Of a DNA stretch of 64,000 nucleotides, positions 1 through 11,694 are shown piece by piece. The stretch comes from Muricea muricata (taxonomy: Eukaryota; Cnidaria; Anthozoa; Malacalcyonacea; Plexauridae), in assembly GCA_963855995.1 (NCBI GenBank), contig OY979726.1:7664701-7728700 (forward strand). Reading direction: 5' to 3'. Below the pieces are notes generated by a model. The model had not been told where the DNA came from and searched no databases. It was given only the letters and a program-made list of their open reading frames with translations. Position 1 is the first letter of the stretch; each line of letters opens with the position of its first letter. The position numbers were made by a program, and so were the translations under genes.

Positions 1-40
1 TTTAGGTCCGCGATTGCAATATATCATTGGGCTCAACTCG

Positions 41-148
41 TACTTTTTAGCACTCAAAACATCATTTTAAGCTCTAAAACGTCGCCGTGATCGATTTGAG
101 ACGCACATTTTTAGTTTGCAGTCTGAGCATGTTTTTACGCTCAAATCG
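41..148 (+). repeat. Subunit I of the monomer (108 bp)
   Basis: First of three diverged subunits. It carries the AAAAC box at 56-60 followed by ATCATT, a second box TAAAACGTCG at 75-84, CGATTT at 92-97, a TTTTTAG box ending at 114, and the terminal 24-bp box at 125-148 (GAGCATG ... GCTCAAATCG). Relative to AAAAC, CGATTT lies at +36 and the A of TTTAG at +57, matching subunit III (+36 and +56). The subunit is defined by by-eye alignment, and its exact ends are arbitrary by a few bases. Confidence 0.75.
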
Positions 149-255
149 CTTCGAGAACGCCTAAAACGCGATTTTGATGATTGTAAGAACGTTTCTTTTC
201 AGTCTCAAAGCATGTTGTAGGTTTCTCATTTCAACATGCTATTTTGCTGATGTCG
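149..255 (+). repeat. Subunit II of the monomer (107 bp)
   Basis: Second subunit. The AAAAC box is at 163-167 followed by GCGATT, TAAGAACG is near 184, the GTAGG box has its A at 219 (+56 from AAAAC), and the terminal 24-bp box is at 232-255 (CAACATGC ... GCTGATGTCG). The AAAAC box is 107 bp after that of subunit I and 108 bp before that of subunit III. The monomer's main inverted repeat lies entirely within this subunit. Both well-resolved crossover junctions in the array map to this subunit. Confidence 0.75.
209..240 (+). repeat. 9-bp inverted repeat inside the monomer
   Basis: AGCATGTTG at 209-217 and CAACATGCT at 232-240 are perfect reverse complements separated by 14 bp, so either strand could form a hairpin. 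The arrangement recurs in most monomers. Many copies weaken it without compensating change (GCACGTTG, GCATGCTG or GCATGCTA on the left arm, CAACATTC on the right arm). Strict selection for a stem is therefore not evident. It could be a palindromic protein-binding site or incidental. Confidence 0.6.
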
Positions 256-363
256 ATAGTTTGAGCGCCGCAAACGTGATTGCGGACTTGCTAAGTTCTC
301 CAATTTCGATTTAGAAGCTGTCTTTTAGGTCCGCGCTTGCAATATATCATTGGGCTCAACTCG
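256..363 (+). repeat. Subunit III of the monomer (108 bp, crosses the arbitrary phase)
   Basis: Third subunit, running from the end of one monomer in this phase into the next. The AAAAC box is at 271-275 in typical copies (CAAAC in this copy) followed by GTGATT, CTAAGTTC is at 291-298, CGATTT at 307-312 (+36), TTTTAGG has its A at 327 (+56), and the terminal 24-bp box is equivalent to 17-40 (CAATATATC ... GCTCAACTCG). The three terminal boxes are identical to one another at 12 of 24 columns, and each pair matches at 15 of 24. That is far above chance for unrelated DNA. Confidence 0.75.
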
Positions 364-2029
364 TTCATTTTAGCACTCAAAACATCATTTTAAGCTCTAA
401 AACGTCGCCGTGATCGATTTGAGACCGATATTTTTAGTTTGCAGTCCGAGCATTTTTTTACGCTCAAATCAATTCCAGAACGCCTAAAACGCGATTTTGA
501 TGATTGTAAGAACGTTTCTTTTCAGTCTCAAAGCATGTTGTAGGTTTCTCATTTCAACATGCTATTTTGCTGATGTCGATAGTTTGAGCGCCGAAAACGT
601 GATTGCGGACTTGCTAAGTTTTCTAATTTCGATTTAGAAGCTGTCTTTTAGGTCCGCGATTGCAATATATCATTGGGCTCAACTCGTTCATTTTAGCACT
701 CAAAACATCATTTTAAGCTCTAAAACGTCGCCGTGATCGATTTGAGACGGCAATTTTTAGTTGGCAGTCCGAGCATGTTTTTACGCTCAAATCGCTTCCA
801 GAATGCCTAAAACGCGATTTTGATGATTGTAAGAGCGTTTCTTTTCAGTGTCAATGCATGTTGTAGGTTTCTCATTTCAACATGCTATTTTGCTGATGTC
901 GATAGTTTGAGCACCGAAAACATGATTGCGGACATGCTAAGTTCTCCAATTTCGATTTAGAAGCTGTCTTTTAGATACGCAATTTCAATATATCATTGTG
1001 CTCAACTCGTTCTTTTTAGCACTCAAAACATCATTTTAAGCTCTAAAACGTCGCCGTGATCGATTTGAGACGGATATTTTTAGTTTGGAGTCTGAGCATG
1101 TTTTTACGCTCAAATCGCTTCGAGAACGCCTAAAACGCGACTTTGATGATTGTAAGAGCGTTTCTTTTCAGTGTCAAAGAATGTTGTAGGTTTCTCATTT
1201 CAACATGCTATTTTGCTGATGTCGATAGTTTGAGCACCGAAAACGTGATTGAAGACTTGCTAAGTTCTCCAATTTCGATTTAGAAGCTGTCTTTTAGGTC
1301 CGCGATTGCAATATATCATTGGGCTCAACTCGTTCATTTTAGCACTCAAAACATCATTTTAAGCTCTAAAACGTCGCCGTGATCGATTTGAGACGGATAT
1401 TTTTAGTTGGAAGTCCGAGCATGTTTTTACGCTCAAATCGCTTCCAGAACGCCTAAAACGCGATTTTGATGATTGTAAGAGCGTTTCTTTTCAGTGTCAG
1501 TGCATGTTGTAGGTTTCTCATTTCAACATGCTATTTATCTGATGTCGATAGTTTGAGCGCCGAAAACGTGATTGCGGACTTGCTAAGTTCTCCAATTTCG
1601 ATTTAGAAGCTGTTTCTTAGGTCCACGATTGCAATATATCATTGGGCTCAACTCGTTCATTTTAGCACTCAAAACATCATTTTAAGCTCTAAAACGTCGC
1701 CGTGATCGATTTGAGACGGCAATTATTGTTGGAAGTCCGAGCATTTTTTTACGCTCAAATCGCTTCGAGAACGCCTAAAACGCGATTTTGATGATTGTAA
1801 GAACGTTTCTTTTCAGTCTCAAAGCATGTTGTAGGTTTCTCATTTCAACATGCTATTTTGCTGATGTCGATAGTTTGAGCGCCGAAAACGTGATTGCGGA
1901 CTTGCTAAGTTCTCCAATTTCGATTTAGAAGCTGTCTTTTAGGTCCGCGCTTGCAATATATCATTGGGCTCAACTCGTTCATTTTAGCACTCAAAACATC
2001 ATTTTAAGCTCTAAAACGTCGCCGTGATC

Positions 2030-5000
2030 GATTTGAGACGGCAATTGTTAGTAGGCAGTCTGAGCATGTTTTTACGCTCAAATCACTTCCAGAACGCCTA
2101 AAACGCGATTTTGATGACTGTAAGAGCGTTTCTTTTTATTGTCAAAGCATGTTGTAGGTTTCAAATTTCAACATTCTATTTTGCTGATGTCGATAGTTTG
2201 AGCGCCGAAAACATGATTGCGGAATTCCTATAAGTTCTACAATTTCGATTTAGAAGCTGTCTTTTAGGTACGCAATTGCAATATATTATTGTGCTCAACT
2301 CGTTCATTTTAGCACTCAAAACATCATTTTAAGCTCTAAAACGTCGCCGTGATCGATTTGAGACGGATGTTTTTAGTTGGCAGTCCTAGCATGTTTTTAC
2401 GCTCAAATCGCTTCCAGAACGCCTAAAACGTGATTTTGATGATTGTAAGAGCGTTTCTTTTCAGTGTCAAAGCATGTTGTAGGTTTCTCAATTCAACATG
2501 CTATTTTGCCGATGTCGATAGTTTGAGCGCCGAAAACGTGATTGCGGACTTGCTAAGTTCTCCAATTTCGATTTAGAAGCTGTCTTTTAGGTCCGCGATT
2601 GCAATATATCATTGGGCTCAACTCGTTCATTTTAGCACTCAAAACATCATTTTAAGCTCTAAAACGTCGCCGTGATCGATTTGAGACGGCAAATTTTAGT
2701 TGGCAGTCCGAGCATGTTTTTACGCTCAAATCGCTTCCAGAATGCCTAAAACGCGATTTTGATGATTGTAAGAGCGTTTCTTTTCAGTGTCAATGCATGT
2801 TGTAGGTTTCTCATTTCAACATGCTATTTTGCTGATGTCGATAGTTTGAGCGCCGAAAACATGATTGCGGACATGCTAAGTTCTCCAATTTCGATTTAGA
2901 AGCTGTCTTTTAGATACGCAATTTCAATATATCATTGTGCTCAACTCGTTCTTTTTAGCACTCAAAACATCATTTTAAGCTCTAAAACGTCGCCGTGATC
3001 GATTTGAGACGGATATTTTTAGTTTGGAGTCTGAGCATGTTTTTACGCTCAAATCGCTTCGAGAACGCCTAAAACGCGATTTTGATGATTGTAAGAGCGT
3101 TTCTTTTCAGTGTCAAAGCATGTTGTAGGTTTCTCATTTCAACATGCTATTTTGCTGATGTCGATAGTTTGATCGCCGGAAACATGATTGCGGACTTCCT
3201 ATAAGTTCTCCAATTTCGATTTAGAAGACAGCTTTTAGGTACGCGATTGCAATATATTATTGTGCTCAACTCGTTCATTTTAGCACTAAAAACATCATTT
3301 TAAGCTACAAAACGTCGCCGTGATCGATTTGAGACGGCAATTTTTAGTTAACAGTCCGAGCATGTTTTTACGCTCAAAGCGCTTCCAGAACGCCTAAAAC
3401 GCGATTTTGATGGTTGTAAGAACGTTCCTTTTCAGTCTCAAAGCATGTTGTAGGTTTCTAATTTCAACATGCTATTTTGCTGATGTCGATAGTTTGAGCG
3501 CCGAAAACATGATTGCTGTCAAGCTAAGTTCTCCAATTTCGATTTAGAAGCTGTCTTTTAGGTACTCGATTTCAATACATCATTGTGCTCAACTCGTTCT
3601 TTTTAGCACTCAAAACATCATTTTAAGCTCTAAAACGTCGGCGTGATCGATTTTAGACGGCAATTTTTAGTTGGCAGTCTGAGCATGTTTTTACGCTCAA
3701 ATCGCTCCAGAACGTCTAAAACGCGATTTTGATGATTGTAATAGCGTTTCTTTTCATTCTCAAAGCATGTTGTAGGTTTCTCATTTCAACATGCTATTTT
3801 GCTGATGTCGATAGTTTGATCGCCGGAAACATGATTGCGGACTTCCTATAAGTTCTCCAATTTCGATTTAGAAGACAGCTTTTAAGTACGCGATTGCAAT
3901 ATATTATTGTGCTCAACTCGTTCATTTTAGCACTCAAAACATCATTTTAAGCTATAAAACGTCGCCGTGATCGATTTGAGACGGCAATTGTTAGTGTGCA
4001 GTCTGAGCATGTTTTTACGCTCAAATCACTTCCAGAACGCCTAAAACGCGATTTTGATGACTGTAAGAGCGTTTCTTTTCATTCTCAAAGCATGTTGTAG
4101 GTTTCTAATTTCAACATGCTATTTTGCTGATGTCGATAGTCTGAGCGCCGAAAACATGATTGCGGACTTGCTAAGTTCTCCAATTTCGATTTAGAAGCTG
4201 TCTTTTAGGTCCGCGATTGCAATATATCATTGGGCTCAACTCGTTCATTTTAGCACTCAAAACATCATTTTAAGCTCTAAAACGTCACCGTGATCGATTT
4301 AAAACGGCAATTTTTAGTTGGCAGTCCGAGCATGTTTTTACGCTCAAATCGCTTCCAGAACGCCTAAAACGCGATTTTGATGATTGTAAGAGCGTTTCTT
4401 TTCAGTGTCAATGCATGTTGTAGGTTTCTCATTTCAACATGCTATTTTGCTGATGTCGATAGTTTGAGCGCCGAAAACGTGATTGCGGACTTGCTAAGTT
4501 CTCCAATTTCGATTTAGAAGCTGTCTTTTAGGTGCGCGATTGCAATATATCATTGGGCTCAACTCGTTCATTTTAGCACTCAAAACATCATTTTAAGCTC
4601 TAAAACGTCGCCGTGATCGATTTGAGACGGCAATTATTGTTGGCAGTCGGAGCATGTTTTTACGCTCAAATCGCTTCGAAAACGCCTAAAACGCGATTTT
4701 GTTTATTGTAAGAGCGTTTCTTTTCAGTCTCAATGCACGTTGTAGGTTTCTAATTTCAACATGCTATTTTGCTGATGTCGATAGTTTGAGCGCCGAGAAC
4801 ATGATTGCGGACATGCTAAGTTCTCCAATTTCGATTTAGAAGCTGTCTTTTAGATACGCGATTGCTATATATCATTGTGCTCAACTCGTTCTTTTTAGCA
4901 CTCAAAACATCATTTTAAGCTCTAAAACGTCGCCGTGATCGATTTAAGACGGATATTTTTAGTTTGCAGTCTGAGCATGTTTTTACGCTCAAATCGCTTC

Positions 5001-5260
5001 GAGAACGCCTAAAACGCAATTTTGATGATTGTAAGAGCGTTTCTTTTCAGTGTCAAAGCATGTTGTAGGTTTCTCATTTCAACATGCTATTTTGCTGATG
5101 TCGATAGTTTGAGCGCCGAAAACGTGATTGCGGACATGCTAAGTTCTCCAATTTCGATTTATAAGCTGTCTTTTAGATACGCAATTTCAATATATCATTG
5201 TGCTCAACTCGTTCTTTTTAGCACTCAAAACATCATTTTAAGCTCTAAAACGTCGCCGTG
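2030..5260 (+). repeat. Higher-order block, about 10 monomers, paralogous to ~21680-24910
   Basis: This run of distinctive monomers includes AATTGTTAGTAGGCAG near 2044, GATCGCCGGAAACATG near 3172, TTAGTTAACAGTCC near 3347 and GGTACTCGATTTCAATAC near 3560. It recurs in the same order at ~21680-24910, offset ~19,647, which is 55 monomers once the transposon is subtracted. Related runs occur after ~49135 and ~58180. Ends are approximate, and the percentage identity was not computed. Confidence 0.7.
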
Positions 5261-8200
5261 ATCGATTTGAGACGGATATTTTTAGTTTGCAGTCTGAGCA
5301 TGTTTTTACGCTCAAATCGCTTCGAGAACGCCTAAAACGCGATTTTGATGATTGTAAGAACGTTTCTTTTTAGTCTAAAAGCATGCTGTAAGTTTCTCAT
5401 TTCAACATGCTATTTTGCTGATGTCGATAGTTTGAGCGCCGAAAACATGATTGCGGACATGCTAAGTTCTCCAATTTCGATTTAGAAGCTGTCTTTTAGG
5501 TACGCGATTTCAATATATCATTGTGCTCAACTCGTTCTTTTTAGCACTCAAAACATCATTTTAAGCTCTAAAACGTCGCCGTGATCGATTTGAGACGGCA
5601 ATTATTGTTGGCAGTCCGAGCATTTTTTTACGCTCAAATCGCTTCGAGAACGCCTAAAACGCGATTTTGATTATTGTAAGAGCGTTTCTTTTCAGTCTCA
5701 ATGCACGTTGTAGGTTTCTAATTTCAACATGCTATTTTGCTGATGTCGATAGTTTGAGGGCCGAAAACATGATTGCGGACATGCTAAGTTCTCCAATTTC
5801 GATTTAGAAGCTGTCTTTTAGATACGCAATTTCAATATATCATTGTGCTCAACTCGTTCTTTTTAGCACTCAAAACATCATTTTAAGCTCTAAAACGTCG
5901 CCGTGATCGATTTGAGACGGATATTTTTAGTTTGCAGTCTGAGCATGTTTTTACGCTCAAATCGCTTCGAGAACGCCTAAAACGCGATTTTGATGATTGT
6001 AAGAACGTTTCTTTTTAGTCTAAAAGCATGCTGTAAGTTTCTCATTTCAACATGCTATTTTGCTGATGTCGATAGTTTGAGCGCCGAAAACATGATTGCG
6101 GACATGCTAAGTTCTCCAATTTCGATTTAGAAGCTGTCTTTTAGGTACGCGATTTCAATATATCATTGTGCTCAACTCGTTCTTTTTAGCACTCAAAACA
6201 TCATTTTAAGCTCTAAAACGTCGGCGTGATCGATTTTAGTCGGCAATTTTTAGTTGGCAGTCTGAGCATGTTTTTACGCTCAAATCGCTCCAGAACGTCT
6301 AAAACGCGATTTTGATGATTGTATAGCGTTTCTTTTCATTCTCAAAGCATGTTGTAGGTTTCTCATTTCAACATGCTATTTTGCTGATGTCGATAGTTTG
6401 ATCGCCGGAAACATGATTGCGGACTTCCTATAAGTTCTCCAATTTCGATTTAGAAGACAGCTTTTAAGTACGCGATTGCAATATATTATTGTGCTCAACT
6501 CGTTCATTTTAGCACACAAAACATCATTTTAAGCTATAAAACGTCGCCGTGATCGATTTGAGACGGCAATTGTTAGTGTGCAGTCTGAGCATGTTTTCAC
6601 GCTCAAATCACTTCCAGAACGCCTAAAACGCGATTTTGATGACTGTAAGAGCGTTTCTTTTCATTCTCAAAGCATGTTGTAGGTTTCTAATTTCAACATG
6701 CTATTTTGCTGATGTCGATAGTCTGAGCGCCGAGAACATGATTGCGGACATGCTAAGTTCTCCAATTTCGATTTAGAAGCTGTCTTTTAGATACGCGATT
6801 GCTATATATCATTGTGCTCAACTCGTTCTTTTTAGCACTCAAAACATCATTTTAAGCTCTAAAACGTCGCCGTGATCGATTTGAGACGGATATTTTTAGT
6901 TTGCAGTCTGAGCATGTTTTTACGCTCAAATCGCTTCGAGAACGCCTAAAACGCGATTTTGATGATTGTAAGAACGTTTCCTTTTAGTCTAAAAGCATGC
7001 TGTAAGTTTCTCATTTCAACATGCTATTTTGCTGATGTCGATAGTTTGAGCGCCGAAAACATGATTGCGGACATGCTAAGTTCTCCAATTTCGATTTAGA
7101 AGCTGTCTTTTAGGTACGCGATTTCAATATATCATTGTGCTCAACTCGTTCTTTTTAGCACTCAAAACAACATTTTAAGCTCTAAAACGTCGGCGTGATC
7201 GATTTTAGTCGGCAATTTTTAGTTGGCAGTCTGAGCATGTTTTTACGCTCAAATCGCTCCAGAACGTCTAAAACGCGATTTTGATGATTGTATAGCGTTT
7301 CTTTTCATTCTCAAAGCATGTTGTAGGTTTCTCATTTCAACATGCTATTTTGCTGATGTCGATAGTTTGATCGCCGGAAACATGATTGCGGACTTCCTAT
7401 AAGTTCTCCAATTTCGATTTAGAAGACAGCTTTTAAGTACGCGATTGCAATATATTATTGTGCTCAACTCGTTCATTTTAGAACTCAAAACATCATTTTA
7501 AGCTCTAAAACGTCGCCGTGATCGATTTGAGACGGCAATTATTGTTGGCAGTCGGAGCATTTTTTTACGCTCAAATCGCTTCGAGAACGCCTAAAACGCG
7601 ATTTTGATTATTGTAAGAGCGTTTCTTTTCAGTCTCAATGCACGTTGTAGGTTTCTAATTTCAACATGCTATTTTGCTGATGTCGATAGTTTGAGCGCCG
7701 AGAACATGATTGCGGACATGCTAAGTTCTCCAATTTCGATTTAGAAGCTGTCTTTTAGATACGCGATTGCTATATATCATTGTGCTCAACTCGTTCTTTT
7801 TAACACTCAAAACATCATTTTAAGCTCTAAAACGTCGCCGTGATCGATTTGAGACGGATATTTTTAGTGTGCAGTCTGAGCATGTTTTTACGCTCAAATC
7901 GCTTCGAGAACGCCTAAAACGCGATTTTGATGATTGTAAGAGCGTTTCTTTTCAGTGTCAAAGCATGTTGTAGGTTTCTCATTTCAACATGCTATTTTGC
8001 TGATGTCGATAGTTTGAGCGCCGAAAACGTGATTGCGGACTTGCTAAGTTCTCCAATTTCGATTTAGAAGCTGTCTTTTAGGTCTGCGATTGCAATATAT
8101 CATTGGGCTCAACTCGTTCTTTTTAGCACTCAAAACATCATTTTAAGCTCTAAAACGTCGCCGTGATCGATTTAAAACGGCAATTTTTAGTTGGCAGTCC

Positions 8201-10289
8201 GAGCATGTTTTTACGCTCAAATCGCTTCGAGAACGCCTAAAACGCGATTTTGATGATTGTAAGAGCGTTTCTTTTCAGTGTCAAAGCATGTTGTAGGTTT
8301 CTCATTTCAACATGCTATTTTGCTGATATCAATAGTTTGAGCGCCGAAAACGTGATTGCGGACTTGCTAAGTTCTCCAATTTCGATTTAGAAGCTGTCTT
8401 TTAGGTCTGCGATTGCAATATATCATTGGGCTCAACTCGTTCTTTTTAGCACTCAAAACATCATTTTAAGCTCTAAAACGTCGCCGTGATCGATTTAAAA
8501 CGGCAATTTTTAGTTGGCAGTCCGAGCATGTTTTTACGCTCAAATCGCTTCCAGAACGCCTAAAACGCGATTTTGATGATTGTAAGAGCGTTTCTTTTCA
8601 GTGTCAATGCATGTTGTAGGTTTCTCATTTCAACATGCTATTTTGCTGATGTCGATAGTTTGAGCGCTGAAAACGTGATTGCGGACTTGCTAAGTTGTCC
8701 AATTTCGATTTAGAAGCTGTCTTTTAGGTCCGCGCTTGCAATATATCATTGGGCTCAACTCGTTCATTTTAGCACTCAAAACATCATTTTAAGCTCTAAA
8801 ACGTCGCCGTGATCGATTTGAGACGGATATTTTTAGTTTGCAGTCCGAGCATATTTTTACGCTCAAATCAATTCCAGAACGCCTAAAACGCGATTTTGAT
8901 GATTGTAAGAACGTTTCTTTTCAGTCTCAAAGCATGTTGTAGGTTTCTCATTTCAACATGCTATTTTACTGATGTCGATAGTTTGAGCTCCGAAAACGTG
9001 ATTGCGGACTTGCTAAGTTTTCCATTTTCGATTTAGAAGCTGTCTTTTAGGTCCGCGATTGCAATATATCATTGGGCTCAACTCGTTCATTTTAGCACTC
9101 AAAACATTATTTTGAGCTCTAAAACGCTGCTGTGATCGATTTGAGACGGCAATTTTTAGTTGGCAGTCCGAGCATGTTTTTACGCTCAAATCGCTTCCAG
9201 AACGCCTAAAACGCAATTTTGATGATTGTAAGAGCGTTTCTTTTCAGTGTCAATGCATGTTGTAGGTTTCTCATTTCAACATGCTATTTTGCTGATGTCG
9301 ATAGTTTGAGCCCCGAAAACGTGATTGCGGACTTGCTAAGTTCTCCAATTTCGATTTAGAAGCTGTCTTTTAGGTCCGCGATTGCAATATATCATTGGGC
9401 TCAACTCGTTCATTTTAGCACTCAAAACATCATTTTAAGCTCTAAAACGTCGCCGTGATGGATTTGAGACGGCAATTATTGTTGGCAGTCCGAGGATTTT
9501 TTTACGCTTAAATCGCTTCGAGAACACCTAAAACGCGATTTTGATTATTGTAAGAGCGTTTCTTTTCAGTCTCAATGCACGTTGTAGGTTTCTAATTTCA
9601 ACATGCTATTTTGCTGATGTCGATAGTTTGAGCGCCGAAAATATGATTGCGAAAATGCTAAGTTCTCCAATTTCGATTTAGAAGCTGTCTCTTAGATACG
9701 CGATTTCAATATATCATTGTGCTCAACTCGTTCTTTTTAGCACTCAAAACATCATTTTAAGCTCTAAAACGTCGCCGTGATCGATTTGAGACGGATATTT
9801 TTAGTTTGCAGTCTGAGCATGTTTTTACGCTCAAATCGCTTCGAGAACGCCTAAAACGCGATTTTGTTGATTGTAAGAACGTTTCTTTTCAGTCTAAAAG
9901 CATGCTGTAAGTTTCTCATTTCAACATGCTATTTTGCTGATGTCGATAGTTTGAGCGCTGAAAACGTGATTGCGGACTTGCTAAGTTCTCCAATTTCGAT
10001 TTAGAAGCTGTCTTTTAGGTCCGCGATTGCAATATATCATTGGGCTCAACTCGTTCATTTTAGCACTCAAAACATCATTTTAAGCTCTAAAACGTCGCCG
10101 TGATCGATTTGAGACCGCAATTGTTAGTAGGCAGTCTGAGCATGTTTTTACGCTCAAATCACTTCCAGAACGCCTAAAACGCGATTTTGATGACTGTAAG
10201 AGCGTTTCTTTTTATTGTCAAAGCATGTTGTAGGTTTCAAATTTCAACATTCTATTTTGCTGATGTCGATAGTTTGAGCGCCGAAAACA

Positions 10290-11583
10290 TGATTGCGGAA
10301 TTCCTATAAGTTCTACAATTTCGATTTAGAAGCTGTCTTTTAGGTACGCAATTGCAATATATTATTGTCCTCAACTCGTTCATTTTAGCACTCAAAACAT
10401 CATTTTAAGCTCTAAAACGTCGCCGTGATCGATTTGAGACGGATGTTTTTAGTTGGCAGTCCTAGCATGTTTTTACGCTCAAATCGCTTCCAGAACGCCT
10501 AAAACGTGATTTTGACGATTGTAAGAGCGTTTCTTTTCAGTGTCAAAGCATGTTGTAGGTTTCTCATTTCAACATGCTATTTTGCTGATGTCGATAGTTT
10601 GAGCGCCGAAAACGTGATTGCGGACTTGCTAAGTTCTCCAATTTCGATTTAGAAGCTGTCTTTTAGGTCCGCGATTGCAATATATCATTGGGCTCAACTC
10701 GTTCATTTTAGCACTCAAAACATCATTTTAAGCTCTAAAACGTCGCCGTGATCGATTTGAGACGGCAATTATTGTTGGCAGTCGGAGCATTTTTTTACGC
10801 TCAAATCGCTTCGAGAACGCCTAAAACGCGATTTTGATTATTGTAAGAGCGTTTCTTTTCAGTCTCAATGCACGTTGTAGGTTTCTAATTTCAACATGCT
10901 ATTTTGCTGATGTCGATAGTTTGAGAGCCGAGAACATGATTGCGGAATTCCTATAAATTCTACAATTTCGATTTAGAAGCTGTCTTTTAGGTACGCAATT
11001 GCAATATATTATTGTCCTCAACTCGTTCATTTTAGCACTCAAAACATCATTTTAAGCTCTAAAACGTCGCCGTGATCGATTTGAGACGGATGTTTTTAGT
11101 TGGCAGTCCTAGCATGTTTTTACGCTCAAATCGCTTCCAGAACGCCTAAAACGTGATTTTGACGATTGTAAGAGCGTTTCTTTTCAGTGTCAAAGCATGT
11201 TGTAGGTTTCTCATTTCAACATGCTATTTTGCTGATGTCGATAGTTTGAGCGCCGAAAACGTGATTGCGGACTTGCTAAGTTCTCCAATTTCGATTTAGA
11301 AGCTGTCTTTTAGGTCCGCGATTGCAATATATCATTGGGCTCAACTCGTTCATTTTAGCACTCAAAACATCATTTTAAGCTCTAAAACGTCGCCGTGATC
11401 GATTTGAGACGGCAATTATTGTTGGCAGTCGGAGCATTTTTTTACGCTCAAATCGCTTCGAGAACGCCTAAAACGCGATTTTGATTATTGTAAGAGCGTT
11501 TCTTTTCAGTCTCAATGCACGTTGTAGGTTTCTAATTTCAACATGCTATTTTGCTGATGTCGATAGTTTGAGCGCCGAGAACA
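10290..11583 (+). repeat. Tandem duplication of a two-monomer unit (647 bp x 2)
   Basis: Two consecutive ~647-bp copies. GGTACGCAATTGC with the unusual ATTATTGTCCTC follows phase bases at 10342 and 10989. The CCTAGCATG variant and the GTGATTTTGACG variant also recur 647 bp apart. The second copy is entered through a mosaic stretch near 10925-10965 (GAGAGCCGAGAAC followed by GCGGAATTCCTATAAATTC) that joins one monomer class to another. Copy ends are approximate. The pair lies directly upstream of the transposon insertion. Confidence 0.75.
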
Positions 11584-11649
11584 TGATTGCGGACATGCTA
11601 AGTTCTCCAATTTCGATTTAGAAGCTGTCTTTTAGATACGCGATTGCTA

Positions 11650-11651
11650 TA
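11650..11651. repeat. Left TA target-site duplication
   Basis: The left flank reads GATTGCTA-TA and is followed by CAGGGTG. The uninterrupted site in paralogous monomers (for example 17071-17090) reads GATTGCTATATATCATTG. One TA there has become two TAs flanking the element, the signature of Tc1/mariner-type integration. Confidence 0.93.
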
Positions 11652-11694
11652 CAGGGTGTCCCAAAAAAAACGGAACCCACATAAATTAATTATG
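11652..11694 (+). repeat. Left terminal inverted repeat (43 bp)
   Basis: Begins CAGGGTGTCCC, then eight A, then CGGAACCC. These first 27 bp match the reverse complement of the right end perfectly. The next 16 bp (ACATAAATTAATTATG) match it with two differences. It is the transposase 3'-side end, because the gene reads leftward. Confidence 0.95.

Larger units (their letters stand above)
1..323 (+). repeat. Representative satellite monomer (323 bp)
   Basis: First complete copy, in the phase set by the window start. A composite monomer counted by hand has 63 C and 65 G (about 40% GC) and about 21 CpG dinucleotides, where roughly 13 are expected from base composition. It contains three diverged ~108-bp subunits, a 9-bp inverted repeat at 209-217/232-240, and a 7-bp inverted repeat AAATCGC/GCGATTT at 143-149/168-174. 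No CENP-B-box-like core (TTCG, four bases, A, two bases, CGGG) was found on either strand. It does not resemble a tRNA, 5S rRNA or a telomere repeat. Confidence 0.95.
1..11651 (+). repeat. Satellite array, left arm (~323-bp monomer, about 36 copies)
   Basis: Uninterrupted head-to-tail copies of a ~323-bp monomer. The phase base 'a' of the recurring TTTTAGG/TTTTAGA motif falls at 4, 327, 650, 973, 1296 and 1619, exactly 323 apart each time. Copies differ by substitutions and by 1-4 bp indels, for example GCGGACTTGCTAAG versus GCGGAATTCCTATAAG, or CAATTTTTAGTTGG versus CAATTATTGTTGG. Several monomer classes are told apart by the bases after the phase motif (GGTCCGCGATTGC, GGTCCGCGCTTGC, AGATACGCAATTTC, GGTCTGCGATTGC, GGTACTCGATTTC, AAGTACGCGATTGC). 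No inverted copy, unrelated spacer or gene is visible. The arm ends at the TA beside the transposon. Short open frames inside it are by-products of the repeat. Confidence 0.98.

Noticed and set aside
1..323. CENP-B box
   Set aside because: No match to the TTCG-N4-A-N2-CGGG core on either strand. CTTCGAGAACGCC shares only the first part.
5022..5261. 79-aa plus-strand open frame, repeated at 24669 and 34032
   Set aside because: It spans most of one monomer and recurs only with the duplicated blocks. It is a chance frame in satellite DNA, not a conserved gene.
9013..9216. 67-aa minus-strand open frame, repeated identically at 14767, 15090, 17997, 29950 and 30273
   Set aside because: It lies wholly inside one satellite monomer class and is copied only because the monomers are. 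Other classes have stops in the frame, and there is no recognisable domain.
10921..10970. Truncated monomer or foreign insertion near 10.9 kb
   Set aside because: It is a mosaic of two known monomer classes in correct register. Spacing to neighbours is normal apart from a 3-4 bp class-specific indel.
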